This document shows positions 35,698-44,193 of a DNA stretch of 64,000 bases, in pieces. The stretch comes from Micromonospora antibiotica (lineage in GTDB: Bacteria > Actinomycetota > Actinomycetes > Mycobacteriales > Micromonosporaceae): NCBI RefSeq assembly GCF_017599305.1, contig NZ_JAGFWR010000004.1:186001-250000 (forward strand). Reading direction: 5' to 3'. The notes beneath the pieces were generated by a model. The model had not been told where the DNA came from. It did not search any database and was given only the letters and a program-made list of their open reading frames with translations. A program made the position numbers and the translations under genes. Position 1 is the first letter of the stretch. Every line of letters starts with the position of its first letter.

Positions 35698-36441
35698 CTA
35701 CTCGTACGGGTCCCTCGGTGCGGTCACCTGCCGCCAGTACTCGACCTCGATGTAGGGGATGTCCTCGTCGTTGACCGGGTCACGGGTGATGCGGTCGGTG
35801 TAGCGGCCGGTCACCTGGACCCAGGTGTCGTCGCCCAGGCCGGTGGGTGCGTTGCCGGCCATCCCGAGCTTGACGGGTCGGCCGTCGGCGGCGCAGCAGG
35901 ACATGATCATGCGGGCGAGGATCGGCTGCCCGTCCGGGCCCGGGGTGATGAAGCCGGTGAGCTGTACCCGGCGGTCGCCGAGCGACTCGCCCTTGTCGAA
36001 CAGCGCCCGGACGGCGTAGTCGAAGACCGTCGTCGTCACCGGGTCACCGGCGGGCAGCGGCGGATAGTCGTAACTCTGCTCGCTGGTGAGTGCGGTGCCC
36101 GTCTGACCGGCGGCGTACGAGCCGAGGGCGGGTGGGGCCACCAGCAGGAGGCCGAGGGCGGGGAGGATCAGCAGCCAGGCGACCCGCGGTTCGTGGTGGG
36201 CGTGGCCGTGTTCCTCGACGGCGGGATCGTCGGACTCGGTCGGGTTCCCGGGGTCCGGAAGGTAGGACCGTAGCTCGTACCAGAGGGTCATCACGGCGGC
36301 GGCGATCAGCAGCAGGCCGGCGGCGATGAGGAACGGCCGCAGTTCCTCCTTGACGTAGCGCAGGTAGAGGTCGGTGATACTGGCGCGCAGCACCGCACCG
36401 GCGAAGAAGATCAGGACACATGCCTGGGCCATCCGGTTCAC
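35698..36441 (-). CDS. TIGR03943/YcgQ-like membrane protein, copy 2
   Basis: A 247-residue homologue of the 28040-28762 product with the same helices and motif LARMIMSCCAADGRPVKLGM and the same end, TAPRDPYE. A His-rich loop, EEHGHAHHEPR, precedes the third helix, longer than the GHGHGG of copy 1. GTG 36441 overlaps the permease stop. It forms the second permease pair of the window. Confidence 0.85.
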   Translation of the reverse strand: MNRMAQACVLIFFAGAVLRASITDLYLRYVKEELRPFLIAAGLLLIAAAVMTLWYELRSYLPDPGNPTESDDPAVEEHGHAHHEPRVAWLLILPALGLLLVAPPALGSYAAGQTGTALTSEQSYDYPPLPAGDPVTTTVFDYAVRALFDKGESLGDRRVQLTGFITPGPDGQPILARMIMSCCAADGRPVKLGMAGNAPTGLGDDTWVQVTGRYTDRITRDPVNDEDIPYIEVEYWRQVTAPRDPYE

Positions 36442-37526
36442 AACAGCACCATCCCGGTGACGACGGCGACCGCGACGGCGACCGTGAAGGTGGCCGGCGC
36501 GAATCGGGCGGCGAAGCGCCGGCCGAAGATGCCGGCCTGCATGGCGACGAGTTTGAGGTCGACCATCGGGCCGACCACGAGGAAGGCCAGTCTGGCGGTC
36601 AGGGAGAACTGGGACAGCGAGGCGGCGACGAACGCGTCGGCCTCGGAGCAGATGGACAGCAGGACCGCCAGCCCCGCCAGGGCGAGGATGGAGAGCACCG
36701 GCTGGTCGGCGAGGGTCTGCAACCATCGCGCAGGGACGACGACGTTGATGGTCGCCGCCGCCATCGCGCCGACGACGAGGAACCCGCCGGCATGGACGAC
36801 GTCGTGTCGGACGGCGGACCAGAAGGCCTCGCCCCGGGGCAGGCCGTCCAGGTCGGGTCGGCGGGGGAGCCGGATCCAGTCGGCGCGGCCCAGGCGTAGC
36901 CAGAGCCAGCCCATGAGCATGGCGACGAGCAGGCTGGCGACCGCGCGGGCCAAGACCATCTCGGGGTTGTTCGGAAAGGCCACGGCGGTGGCGGTGAGCA
37001 CGATCGGGTTGATCGCCGGCGCGGCGAGCAGGAAGGCCAGCGCTGCGGCGGGGGTGACGCCGCGTCGGATCAGCGAGCCGGCGATCGGGACCGCTCCGCA
37101 TTCGCAGCCCGGCAGGACCACGCCGGCGGCGCTGGCCACCGGGACGGCCAGGACGGGGTGCTTCGGCAGTGCGCGGGCCCAGAACGAGCGGGGCACGAAG
37201 ACCGCGATCAGGGCGGACAGCAGCACCCCGAAGACCAGGAACGGCACGGCCTGCATCATGACCGAGACGAACACCGTCGTCCAGGTCGCCAGGGCCGGCA
37301 TGGCCAGCAGGTCCGCCAGTGGACCGCGCAGGACGACGATCAGCACGAGCAGGGCAGCGAGAATCTCGACCGAACCGATCCGCCCTCCGAGCCACGATCG
37401 CGGCCGGGTGTCGCGGTGGGGCGGGCCGTCGTCGGTGCCCGTGGTGGTGCCGGCCACGTCGAGGACCGACGACCGGTCGGCCGTCGGATTCGTGCCCGAC
37501 GGGGTGGTGTGCTCAGATGCGGCCAC
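36438..37526 (-). CDS. DUF318/ArsP_1-family permease (YcgR-like), copy 2
   Basis: A 362-residue polytopic membrane protein with the loop VVLPGCECGAVPIAGSLIRR and LLSICSEADAFVAASLSQFS, nearly the same as copy 1 from residue ~100 on. The N-terminal 70 residues (SEHTTPSGTNPTADRSSVLD...) are unique and hydrophilic. GTG 37526 has GGAAGGGG upstream. It is co-translated with the YcgQ-like gene. Two diverged copies 8 kb apart suggest duplication, with separate promoters and perhaps separate metals or conditions. Confidence 0.87.
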   Translation of the reverse strand: MAASEHTTPSGTNPTADRSSVLDVAGTTTGTDDGPPHRDTRPRSWLGGRIGSVEILAALLVLIVVLRGPLADLLAMPALATWTTVFVSVMMQAVPFLVFGVLLSALIAVFVPRSFWARALPKHPVLAVPVASAAGVVLPGCECGAVPIAGSLIRRGVTPAAALAFLLAAPAINPIVLTATAVAFPNNPEMVLARAVASLLVAMLMGWLWLRLGRADWIRLPRRPDLDGLPRGEAFWSAVRHDVVHAGGFLVVGAMAAATINVVVPARWLQTLADQPVLSILALAGLAVLLSICSEADAFVAASLSQFSLTARLAFLVVGPMVDLKLVAMQAGIFGRRFAARFAPATFTVAVAVAVVTGMVLL

Positions 37527-38198
37527 GCCGCCCCTTCCTGCTCGGTCTGGAGATACGTCGCTACGACTGCGCCGCTGAGGACAGGGCACGTGTGAGCAAA
37601 TCCTTCGTGGCGCTGGTAGTCAATGTCGATAGGAGATCAAAGGTTGTGATCTGCCCGTGACGTCGGCAGTCGGCCCGCCGTTCTTGCGGGTGAGGGCGGC
37701 AGGTATGACGCGCTGCCCGCACCTTCCCGTCCCGCCCTGCGCCTGCCCCTGGGCAGGGCGGTTCCATGACCGGAGCGGGCCGGGACCCGCCCCCCCGGGC
37801 GGTTCGGGACTCAGGCCCTCGTTCAGGGAGCGTCGTGCCGGCAGCGCGGGCGGATCACGCCCGGGGTGATCGACGTTGGTGACGCCGACCGGGCAGACTT
37901 CACCGACCAGCGCCACCGAGCTCCACCGGCAGGATGCCTGCTGAGGTCAGGTTTCGTCGGCTACGCCACGTTGTCGCTCAGGTGGCCTTGGTGGCAATTG
38001 ATTCGATTTTCATTTCCTGCACCCCGTCGGGCCGCGCTGCCACCACGGAGCTGCCCGCGACGCAGGTAGGTGGGCCGGGGGATCGGTGGGTAGCGTTCAT
38101 GCGCAACGACGCATAATGGCCCGACGGGCAGCGAGACGACACGTCGGCGGCGGTGGGCCTTGGCGATGCCCGACATCACGGGAGGATGGGCGGACACG
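37527..38198. other. Intergenic region between permease copy 2 and zur-like gene 2
   Basis: No gene is seen in these 670 bases. It holds a GC-rich hairpin area near 37740-37800 and a weak Zur-like word, TTCGATTTTCATTTCC, near 37992-38007. At 38099-38119 is the ATGCGCA...GCATAATGG element also found before zur-like gene 1, with arms ATGCG/CGCAT. It probably contains the promoters of both flanking genes. Confidence 0.5.
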
Positions 38199-38603
38199 GT
38201 GAAGCAGGCGATGCCGAACGTGACCCGGAACACCCGTCAGCGCGCAGAGGTGCTGGCGCTGTTGCGCGAGGTGGAGGACTTCCACTCGGCGCAGCAGCTG
38301 CACCAGATGCTGCTGGCGCGCAAGGCGGGGGTCGGCCTGACCACCGTCTATCGAACGCTGCAGTTGCTGGTGGACGCCGGGGAGATCGACTCGACCCGGC
38401 TACCGGGCGGCGAACAGCTCTTCCGCCGATGCAGCCAGAGCAAACACCATCACCACCTAGTCTGTCGGGACTGCGGGCGCACGGTCGAGGTGGCCGGACC
38501 GGCCGTGGAGCGGTGGGCCGGCCAGGTTGCCGCGCAGCATGGGTTCGTCGACGTCGGTCACACCCTGGAGATCTTCGGCACGTGTCCCGAGTGCGTGCGC
38601 TGA
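38199..38603 (+). CDS. Fur-family regulator, Zur-like paralogue 2
   Basis: A 134-residue protein very close to paralogue 1: TRNTRQRAEVLALLREVEDF, VGLTTVYRTLQLLVDAGEID, SKHHHHLVCRDCGRTVEVAG, VDVGHTLEIFGTCPECVR. GTG 38199 is chosen to match the N-terminal length of the other two copies; ATG 38166 is an alternative that adds 11 residues. It lies head-on to the L31 gene. Near-identity in the recognition helix with paralogue 1 implies overlapping targets. Confidence 0.87.
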   Translation: MKQAMPNVTRNTRQRAEVLALLREVEDFHSAQQLHQMLLARKAGVGLTTVYRTLQLLVDAGEIDSTRLPGGEQLFRRCSQSKHHHHLVCRDCGRTVEVAGPAVERWAGQVAAQHGFVDVGHTLEIFGTCPECVR

Positions 38604-38750
38604 GCGTTCGACGGTCACGGCGCGGGGCATCCGTCGAGGGGCGACCGCGAGCCGGTTCGTGAACGGCTCGCGGTCGATCGTCAGGTGCCAGGCCCGGTCA
38701 GCCCGTCGCTGGGGGGCATCGGTCGGCCCGCCCGACCAGCACCCCGATGG

Positions 38751-39011
38751 TCACGCGCCTCGGGGCCCCCGACGGGCGTACTTCTGTCGGAACTTCTCGA
38801 CCCGGCCCGCGGTGTCGAGCAGGCGCTGCTTGCCGGTCCAGAAGGGGTGGCTGGCGGAGGAGATCTGGACGTCGATGACGGGGTAGGTGTTGCCGTCGGT
38901 CCATTCGATGGTCTGGTCGCTGGTGGCGGTGGAGCGGGTGAGGAAGGCGAAGTCGGCGCCCTTGTCGCGGTAGACGACGGGACGGTAGTCGGGATGGATT
39001 CCTGGCTTCAT
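38751..39011 (-). CDS. rpmE2: Ribosomal protein L31 type B (zinc-free)
   Basis: An 86-residue L31 starting [20 protein letters not shown] and ending [11 protein letters not shown]. It contains no cysteine, so it is the C-minus form that replaces zinc-binding L31 and frees ribosomal zinc. ATG 39011 overlaps the stop of the CobW-like gene (ATGA); both should be driven by the Zur box at 40330-40350. Confidence 0.95.
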   Translation of the reverse strand: MKPGIHPDYRPVVYRDKGADFAFLTRSTATSDQTIEWTDGNTYPVIDVQISSASHPFWTGKQRLLDTAGRVEKFRQKYARRGPRGA

Positions 39012-40309
39012 GCGGGTTGCGCTCCTTCGATGGCGGTGGGGGAGTCTGCCGGTTCCTCCACCACAAGGGGGAAGCATCCGGCGAACGGGTCAGGGTAGGT
39101 GCGCCAGGTCTCGTCGCCGTCGGCGAGTTCGGCGTCGGTGAGCAGGCATGCGGCGAGGGTGCGGTGCAGTTCGACCGGGTCGGTGTCGAGGCCGATGAAG
39201 ACCAGGTGCTGGTGGCGGTCGCCGTAGTAGGGGTCCCAGTCCAGCGCGGCGGCGAGACGGCGTTGGTCATCGACGTGCTCCCAGCGGTCCTCGGGCAGGC
39301 TGACCAGCCAGAGTCCGAGGGATCCCATGGCCAGGCCACCGCCGGCGAACTCCCAGGCCACCACGGTGTCGGGCTGGCTGGCCAGCCAGAGGTGGCCGCG
39401 GGAGCGGATCATCTCGGCGTTGACGTCTTCGAGGACGTCGTGCAGGCGTTGCGGGTGGAACGGGCGGCGGGCGCGGAAGACGGCGGAGACCACGCCGCAG
39501 TCGGGTTCCGGCTCGTGTGTGCCCAGCGTGTAGCCCTGCAGGCCGCGGGCGAGCACGCCGGGGGTGTCCGGCCGATGTCGATGGGTGTGGCGTAGCTGGC
39601 GGGTCAGCGTGGAGGCGTCGACGAGATCACCGTCGACGTGGAGGTGGGTCGCCCAGGGTGCCATCCGCTGTAGCAGGACCGACAACCGGCTGGTGTCGTA
39701 CGCGCCTTCCCGGGACTGCCCCCACAGCACCAGGGTGTCGGCGTACTCGATCTGGCGGACCACGACGTCGGCGAGCGCGCGGTCGTCGTCCGCTGCGGCC
39801 CGGATGCCGAGGGCGGCGAGGTCGTCGGTGCTGGCGAGGCCGTCGAGGAGGTGTTCGGCGTCGAGGACGGTGACGTAGGAGTCGACGCGGATTAGGTCGG
39901 TGATGGGTGCGCCGTCGACGAGGCAGTGGGCGCAGGCGGCGGCGACCGCCTCTGGTTCCACCACTTCGGGCAGCATCAGCACCAGGTCCCGGCCGGGATG
40001 GTTGCGGGCGAGTCGGACGAGGGTGGGTAGCACGTCCTCGCGCAGGGTGCAGGAGACGCAGCCGTGCCGCAGTTTGACCTGTTCGTCCTCGACGACGCCT
40101 GAGCTGGAGCGCACCATCCGGCGCACGGCACCGTCGGCGATCCCGGTGAGGTCGTGCCGCACCAGCAGCAGTGACTCGTCGACGGCGAGTAGCGCCCGCG
40201 CGATGGCGAAGGTCGCCGTTGGCCAGAACCCGGACAGCACCGTCAACGAGGGGCGGGTGTCCGCGTCCGTCGTCGTGACGTGGGGCGGGGCCTGTGGTGA
40301 CGACGACAT
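39008..40309 (-). CDS. CobW-like protein with degenerate P-loop, MRF-like
   Basis: A 433-residue homologue of CobW GTPases in which the P-loop is lost: [20 protein letters not shown] replaces the GxGKT loop. The CxCC-type motif is also changed ([13 protein letters not shown]). The C-terminal CobW domain is complete ([36 protein letters not shown]). Mycobacteria encode a Zur-controlled CobW relative, MRF, beside C-minus ribosomal proteins, which recruits hibernation factor Mpy to ribosomes. Position and degeneracy suggest the same kind of protein here. GTP binding is doubtful. A strong Zur box lies 21 nt upstream. Confidence 0.83.
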   Translation of the reverse strand: MSSSPQAPPHVTTTDADTRPSLTVLSGFWPTATFAIARALLAVDESLLLVRHDLTGIADGAVRRMVRSSSGVVEDEQVKLRHGCVSCTLREDVLPTLVRLARNHPGRDLVLMLPEVVEPEAVAAACAHCLVDGAPITDLIRVDSYVTVLDAEHLLDGLASTDDLAALGIRAAADDDRALADVVVRQIEYADTLVLWGQSREGAYDTSRLSVLLQRMAPWATHLHVDGDLVDASTLTRQLRHTHRHRPDTPGVLARGLQGYTLGTHEPEPDCGVVSAVFRARRPFHPQRLHDVLEDVNAEMIRSRGHLWLASQPDTVVAWEFAGGGLAMGSLGLWLVSLPEDRWEHVDDQRRLAAALDWDPYYGDRHQHLVFIGLDTDPVELHRTLAACLLTDAELADGDETWRTYPDPFAGCFPLVVEEPADSPTAIEGAQPA

Positions 40310-40329
40310 CGCACTCCTCTCAACATAAA

Positions 40330-40350
40330 CTGAAAACGATTGTCATTATA
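40330..40350 (-). promoter_or_regulatory. Zur box upstream of the MRF-like gene
   Basis: CTGAAAACGATTGTCATTAT is the clearest Zur-type site of the window (AT-rich palindrome TGAAAACGATTGTCATT in GC-rich surroundings), 21 nt before the start. Confidence 0.8.
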
Positions 40351-40460
40351 AGCACATCACGGCTGGGGGATGCGTGGCGGCCCGGGGGCGATGTGGCGAG
40401 CATCAGCCGAGGTCGTACGTGCTGGCCCCGGGGTGGGTCTGGCCGAACGGGTGATGTAAA

Positions 40461-40481
40461 AATGAAAACTGTTGTCGTTAT
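40461..40481 (+). promoter_or_regulatory. Zur box upstream of rpmB-rpmG-rpsN
   Basis: ATGAAAACTGTTGTCGTTAT closely matches the site at 40330, here in front of the divergent ribosomal protein operon, 29 nt before the L28 start. Confidence 0.8.
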
Positions 40482-40509
40482 CGTCAACCTGAGTGAGGGA
40501 GCGTGCACT

Positions 40510-40746
40510 GTGTCCCGACGTTGTGACGTCACCGGCGCGAAGCCGAGCTTCGGCAACGCCGTGTCCCACTCCCACCGGCGCACCCGCCGCCGCTGGAACC
40601 CGAACCTGCAGAACCACCGCTACTGGCTGCCGTCGCAACGGCGATGGGTCAGCCTCACCCTGACGACGAAGGCGCTGAAGACCGTGGACCGTAAGGGCAT
40701 CGAGAAGGTCGTCGCCGAGCTGCGCGCCCGGGGGGTGAAGCTCTGA
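40510..40746 (+). CDS. rpmB: Ribosomal protein L28 paralogue
   Basis: A 78-residue L28 ([40 protein letters not shown]). Only the N-terminal Cys remains of the zinc-binding set, so it is a C-minus type. GTG 40510 has GAGGGAG eight bases upstream. It is first of three overlapping ribosomal genes under the Zur box at 40461. Confidence 0.95.
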   Translation: MSRRCDVTGAKPSFGNAVSHSHRRTRRRWNPNLQNHRYWLPSQRRWVSLTLTTKALKTVDRKGIEKVVAELRARGVKL

Positions 40747-40913
40747 TGGCCCGCCAGACCGATGTGCGACCGGTCGTCCGGCTGCGCAGCACCGCCGGGA
40801 CCGGCTACACGTACGTCACCCGCAAGAACCGTCGCAACGACCCCGACCGGCTGGTCCTGCGCAAGTACGACCCGGTCGTACGCCGGCACGTCGAGTTCCG
40901 CGAGGCCCGCTGA
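40746..40913 (+). CDS. rpmG: Ribosomal protein L33 paralogue (zinc-free)
   Basis: A 55-residue L33 ([38 protein letters not shown]) with no cysteine. Its ATG overlaps the rpmB stop by one base and its stop overlaps the rpsN start in the same way, so translation of the three is coupled. Confidence 0.95.
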   Translation: MARQTDVRPVVRLRSTAGTGYTYVTRKNRRNDPDRLVLRKYDPVVRRHVEFREAR

Positions 40914-41218
40914 TGGCGAAGAAGAGCCTGGTCGACCGACAGACGCGCCGTGAGGAACTGGTGGCCCGGCACGCCGAGGGGCGCCTGGCGCTCAAGCGGC
41001 TGATCGCCCACCCGGACACCGACCCGGAGGTCCGCGCCGAGGCGGTGCGCCGGCTGAGCCGGCTGCCCCGGGACTCCAGCCCGGTGCGGCTGCGGTCCCG
41101 CGACCAGATCGACGGGCGTCCCCGCGGGGTGCTGACCCGGTTCGGGTTGTCCCGGGTCCGGTTTCGCGAGCTGGCCCTGCGCGGCGAGCTGCCCGGGGTG
41201 CGCAAGGCGTCCTGGTGA
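40913..41218 (+). CDS. rpsN: Ribosomal protein S14, long zinc-free form
   Basis: A 101-residue S14 ([51 protein letters not shown]). The zinc-binding form is about 61 residues with two CxxC pairs; this one is the long type without cysteines. It ends the ribosomal operon. The surface-protein gene at 41271 starts 52 nt later with no terminator seen, so it may share the transcript. Confidence 0.95.
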   Translation: MAKKSLVDRQTRREELVARHAEGRLALKRLIAHPDTDPEVRAEAVRRLSRLPRDSSPVRLRSRDQIDGRPRGVLTRFGLSRVRFRELALRGELPGVRKASW

Positions 41219-41270
41219 GGTCACCACATGTACCACCGCGCCCGGTACGCGCGGTGCTGAAGGGGGAGGT

Positions 41271-42743
41271 ATGAATGTGATTCCGAGGGCTCGCGGTCTC
41301 GCGGCCCTGGTCGCCGGGGTGGTGGTGGTCGCCGGCACGGTGCTGGCGCCGACCGCCGCGTCGGCGGCCGAGAAGGTGGTGTTGTCCAAGGGGCACACCG
41401 ATGCGGTCGACGTGCACTACGAGGACGGCGCGCTGTCGTTGAAGGTGCACGATGACACGGTCAGCCCCTCGGTGACGCGGGACCCGGCAGAGGTGACGTT
41501 CCAGGTCCTGCCGGAGGCGGCGATGGCTGTCCCGGACGATCCCCGGTTCGCCTTCCTCGGGTCGGCGGGGAGCCAGGTCTGGTTGCTGCCGATGACCCAG
41601 GACGCGGATCTGCTCTGGCCGGGTTGGAACACCACGACGCTCGGCTCGGGGGTGTTCGAGGGGAACAAGGTGCGGCTGAGTCTGGTCGATGTACAGGGGC
41701 CGGGCAACGTCACGCTGTTCACGCAGGACTCCTTCGGCGGTCCGATCATCAAGTTCCGCTCCGACGACGGTCTGCCGGACGCGATCGACGTGCCGGTGCA
41801 TACCCACGCGCACTCGAACTGGGCGTTTAGCGCGCTGGGCAACTACACGCTGAAGTTCCAGGCCGACGCCACGTTGACCAACGGCACGACGGTCAGCACC
41901 GGGCCGGTCGACTACTCGTTCGTCGTCGGCCCGCTGTCCGGCGTCGGGCCGCAGGTGAGCCTGTCGGTCAGTGGCATGGCCGACGAGTACCAGCCCAACG
42001 ACACCGTCACGCTCAACGCGGTGCAGACCCCACAGACCGAGCTGGACCACTACCACTGGTTCAGCAGGTGCCCCGGCATGGACGACTGGAGCATCATCGC
42101 GGTTGAGGCGGCAGCGAGCTACTCGTTCACGGCCACCCGGAAGCTGAACGCCTGCGAGTACGTGGTCAAGGTGTACGGGGACGCCCACGAGGTGGTGGCG
42201 ACCAGCGAACCGGCAACCCTCTGGGTGGCGTTCCCGCCGGAGGAGCCGGGCACGTCGCAGACGATCACCGCGTCGATCGACGAGACGCAGGGTTCCCTGG
42301 TGATCAGCGTCAACCCGGACGACCGGGCCGTGGTGCTGCCGCCCGCGCAGCTCAACGCCGGTGGTGACCGGTGGGAGAGCAACGGTGAGCTCCGGCCGGT
42401 CACGGTGACTGACACCCGCGCCGGCCGACCCGGATGGAGCGCGTCCGGCCAGATCCCGGCGGACTTCACCGGGCCGGACGGCGCGACGTTCAGCTCCGGC
42501 TACCTCGGCTGGAGTCCTCGGGTCATCGCACAGGGCTCCGGTCAGGGTGTCGTCGCTGGTCCGGAGGTGACGCCGTACATCGTCGGGTCCGGCGGCGGTC
42601 TCGGTAACAGCGCGGTGCTGGGAGCGGCACCGGGCGGTGCCGGACGGGGCACCGCGCAACTGGGTGCGGGCCTGCGGCTGAGCCTGCCCACCGAGACGGC
42701 TGCGGGGAAGTACTCCGCGACCCTCACCCTCACCGCGATCTGA
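41271..42743 (+). CDS. Choice-of-anchor M domain surface protein
   Basis: A 490-residue exported protein with a signal peptide (LAALVAGVVVVAGTVLAPTA, cleavage near ASA-AEK). Residues about 35-210 are one choice-of-anchor M domain (VVLSKGHTDAVDVHYEDGAL, FAFLGSAGSQVWLLPMTQDA, VPVHTHAHSNWAFSALGNYT). The His-rich THAHSNW motif may bind metal. About 225-315 look like an Ig-type domain and 330-490 a further beta domain. There is no LPxTG or C-terminal helix. It stands behind the Zur-boxed ribosomal operon and ahead of the anchored-repeat transporter. GGGGGAGG precedes the start. Confidence 0.82.
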   Translation: MNVIPRARGLAALVAGVVVVAGTVLAPTAASAAEKVVLSKGHTDAVDVHYEDGALSLKVHDDTVSPSVTRDPAEVTFQVLPEAAMAVPDDPRFAFLGSAGSQVWLLPMTQDADLLWPGWNTTTLGSGVFEGNKVRLSLVDVQGPGNVTLFTQDSFGGPIIKFRSDDGLPDAIDVPVHTHAHSNWAFSALGNYTLKFQADATLTNGTTVSTGPVDYSFVVGPLSGVGPQVSLSVSGMADEYQPNDTVTLNAVQTPQTELDHYHWFSRCPGMDDWSIIAVEAAASYSFTATRKLNACEYVVKVYGDAHEVVATSEPATLWVAFPPEEPGTSQTITASIDETQGSLVISVNPDDRAVVLPPAQLNAGGDRWESNGELRPVTVTDTRAGRPGWSASGQIPADFTGPDGATFSSGYLGWSPRVIAQGSGQGVVAGPEVTPYIVGSGGGLGNSAVLGAAPGGAGRGTAQLGAGLRLSLPTETAAGKYSATLTLTAI

Positions 42744-42755
42744 TCGGCCGGACCC

Positions 42756-42832
42756 GTCCGGTGGCCCGGCGCTGAACCGCGCCACCGGACGGCCGCGTGG
42801 TGGGCGGGTCGTCGGAGCGACCCGCCCACCAC
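42756..42832 (+). terminator. Double hairpin terminator
   Basis: Two stems follow the surface-protein gene: GTCCGGTGGC pairing with GCCACCGGAC (42756-42790) and a perfect 15-bp stem beginning GTGGTGGGCGGGTCG (42797-42832, 6-nt loop). They should separate the ribosomal/surface unit from the next operon. Confidence 0.75.
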
Positions 42833-42863
42833 GCCTACCCCCTCGCCTCCAGGAACGGAACTC

Positions 42864-44066
42864 ATGCGCCTGTCCGCCGCCATCGCCACCGGCATCGTCG
42901 TGCTCGCCGCAGCCCCGGCACCGCCCACGCCTCCCACGCGGTCGGCACCGTCTGCCGCGACCTGGGGAGTGGCGCCGTCGACTCCGAAGGGCCCGAACGG
43001 CCGGCCGGCCTTCACCTACAAGCTCGACCCCGGCGCCACCCTGACCGACTACGTCGCAGTCACCAACCACTCGGCGCGTCCGCTCACCCTGAACCTGTAC
43101 GCCAGCGACGCGTTCACCACCGCGCAGGGCGGGTTCGACCTGCTGGCGGGTGGTCAGGAGCCCACCGACGTCGGCACCTGGGTCCGCCTCACCGGCGACA
43201 CCGTGACCATCCCGTCCCTGTCCCGCCTGGACGTCCCGTTCACGCTCACCGTGCCGCACAACGCCACGCCCGGGGACCACGCCGGCGGGATCGTCGCCGC
43301 CCTCGCCGCCACCACTGCGGACGCCCAGGGTAACCAGGTCGCCGTCGACCACCGGGTCGGCGCGCGGATCTACCTGCGGGTGAGCGGCGAGCTGCAACCG
43401 GCGCTGACCGTCGAGGACCTTCGGGTACGGCACACCGGCTCGCTGAACCCCCTTGCCGGCGGCACGCTCACCGCCACCTTCACCATCCGCAACACCGGCA
43501 ACGTCCGGCTCACCGGGCAGCCCACGCTCACCGCGGCCGGACCGTTCGACCTCGGCCGACGCTCGACCGACGGGGCGGCCCTGCCGGAGATCCTGCCCGG
43601 CGGCGAACTGACCACCACCGTACGCATGACAGGTGTGCCGCCACTGTTCCGGTTGACCGTGAGCGCCGCCGTCACGCCCGCCGCCGTGGGCGACCAGGTC
43701 CTCGACCCGCAGCCGCAGGACGACACGGCGCGCGCCACTGTCTGGATGGTGCCCTGGCCACAACTGGTCCTGCTGGTTCTGCTCGCCCTTGTCGGCTGGG
43801 CGTCGATCGCCGCCCGCCGACGGCGGGCCCGACAGCTCACCCGGGCGGTGGCCGCCGCCCGGGAGCAGGGTCGTTCCGAGGCCGGCGGGCAGACCGAACG
43901 GATGCCGGACGGCCGGGAGGATGCCATCCCCGCCGCGGTCGTCGCCAGTCGGCAGCCCGGCAGTGACCGCGAGCCGCCGGATCCCCGGGTGCCGGACGCC
44001 GACCGTCGCGGGTCGGGGCACAACAACCGGCAGCCGGACATCGACCGCCCGGTGCGGGACGAGTGA
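42864..44066 (+). CDS. WxL/DUF916-like secreted membrane protein
   Basis: A 400-residue exported protein. After a signal peptide come two beta domains like those of the WxL peptidoglycan-binding (DUF916) family: FTYKLDPGATLTDYVAVTNH, FTLTVPHNATPGDHAGGIVA, then LTATFTIRNTGNVRLTGQPT. A transmembrane helix near residue 305 (WPQLVLLVLLALVGWASIAA) and a 75-residue charged cytoplasmic tail follow. It probably holds or organises the choice-of-anchor M proteins at the wall. It lies directly before the LPRTG-anchored gene, in the same direction. Confidence 0.75.
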   Translation: MRLSAAIATGIVVLAAAPAPPTPPTRSAPSAATWGVAPSTPKGPNGRPAFTYKLDPGATLTDYVAVTNHSARPLTLNLYASDAFTTAQGGFDLLAGGQEPTDVGTWVRLTGDTVTIPSLSRLDVPFTLTVPHNATPGDHAGGIVAALAATTADAQGNQVAVDHRVGARIYLRVSGELQPALTVEDLRVRHTGSLNPLAGGTLTATFTIRNTGNVRLTGQPTLTAAGPFDLGRRSTDGAALPEILPGGELTTTVRMTGVPPLFRLTVSAAVTPAAVGDQVLDPQPQDDTARATVWMVPWPQLVLLVLLALVGWASIAARRRRARQLTRAVAAAREQGRSEAGGQTERMPDGREDAIPAAVVASRQPGSDREPPDPRVPDADRRGSGHNNRQPDIDRPVRDE

Positions 44067-44193
44067 TGACCAGGCGGTGCCGGACCGGGGGTCGGCCTCC
44101 CGATCGCGTGGGGGTGGCGCCAGCGCCGCCGGTCACGTCGGCACCGCGCGACACGACGTCGATGAACCACTACAGCAGTCTGGGGAGCAGGCG

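Noticed and set aside
37992..38007. Zur-like word TTCGATTTTCATTTCC
   Set aside because: Only partial match to the strong sites and far from either flanking start; mentioned only within the intergenic entry.
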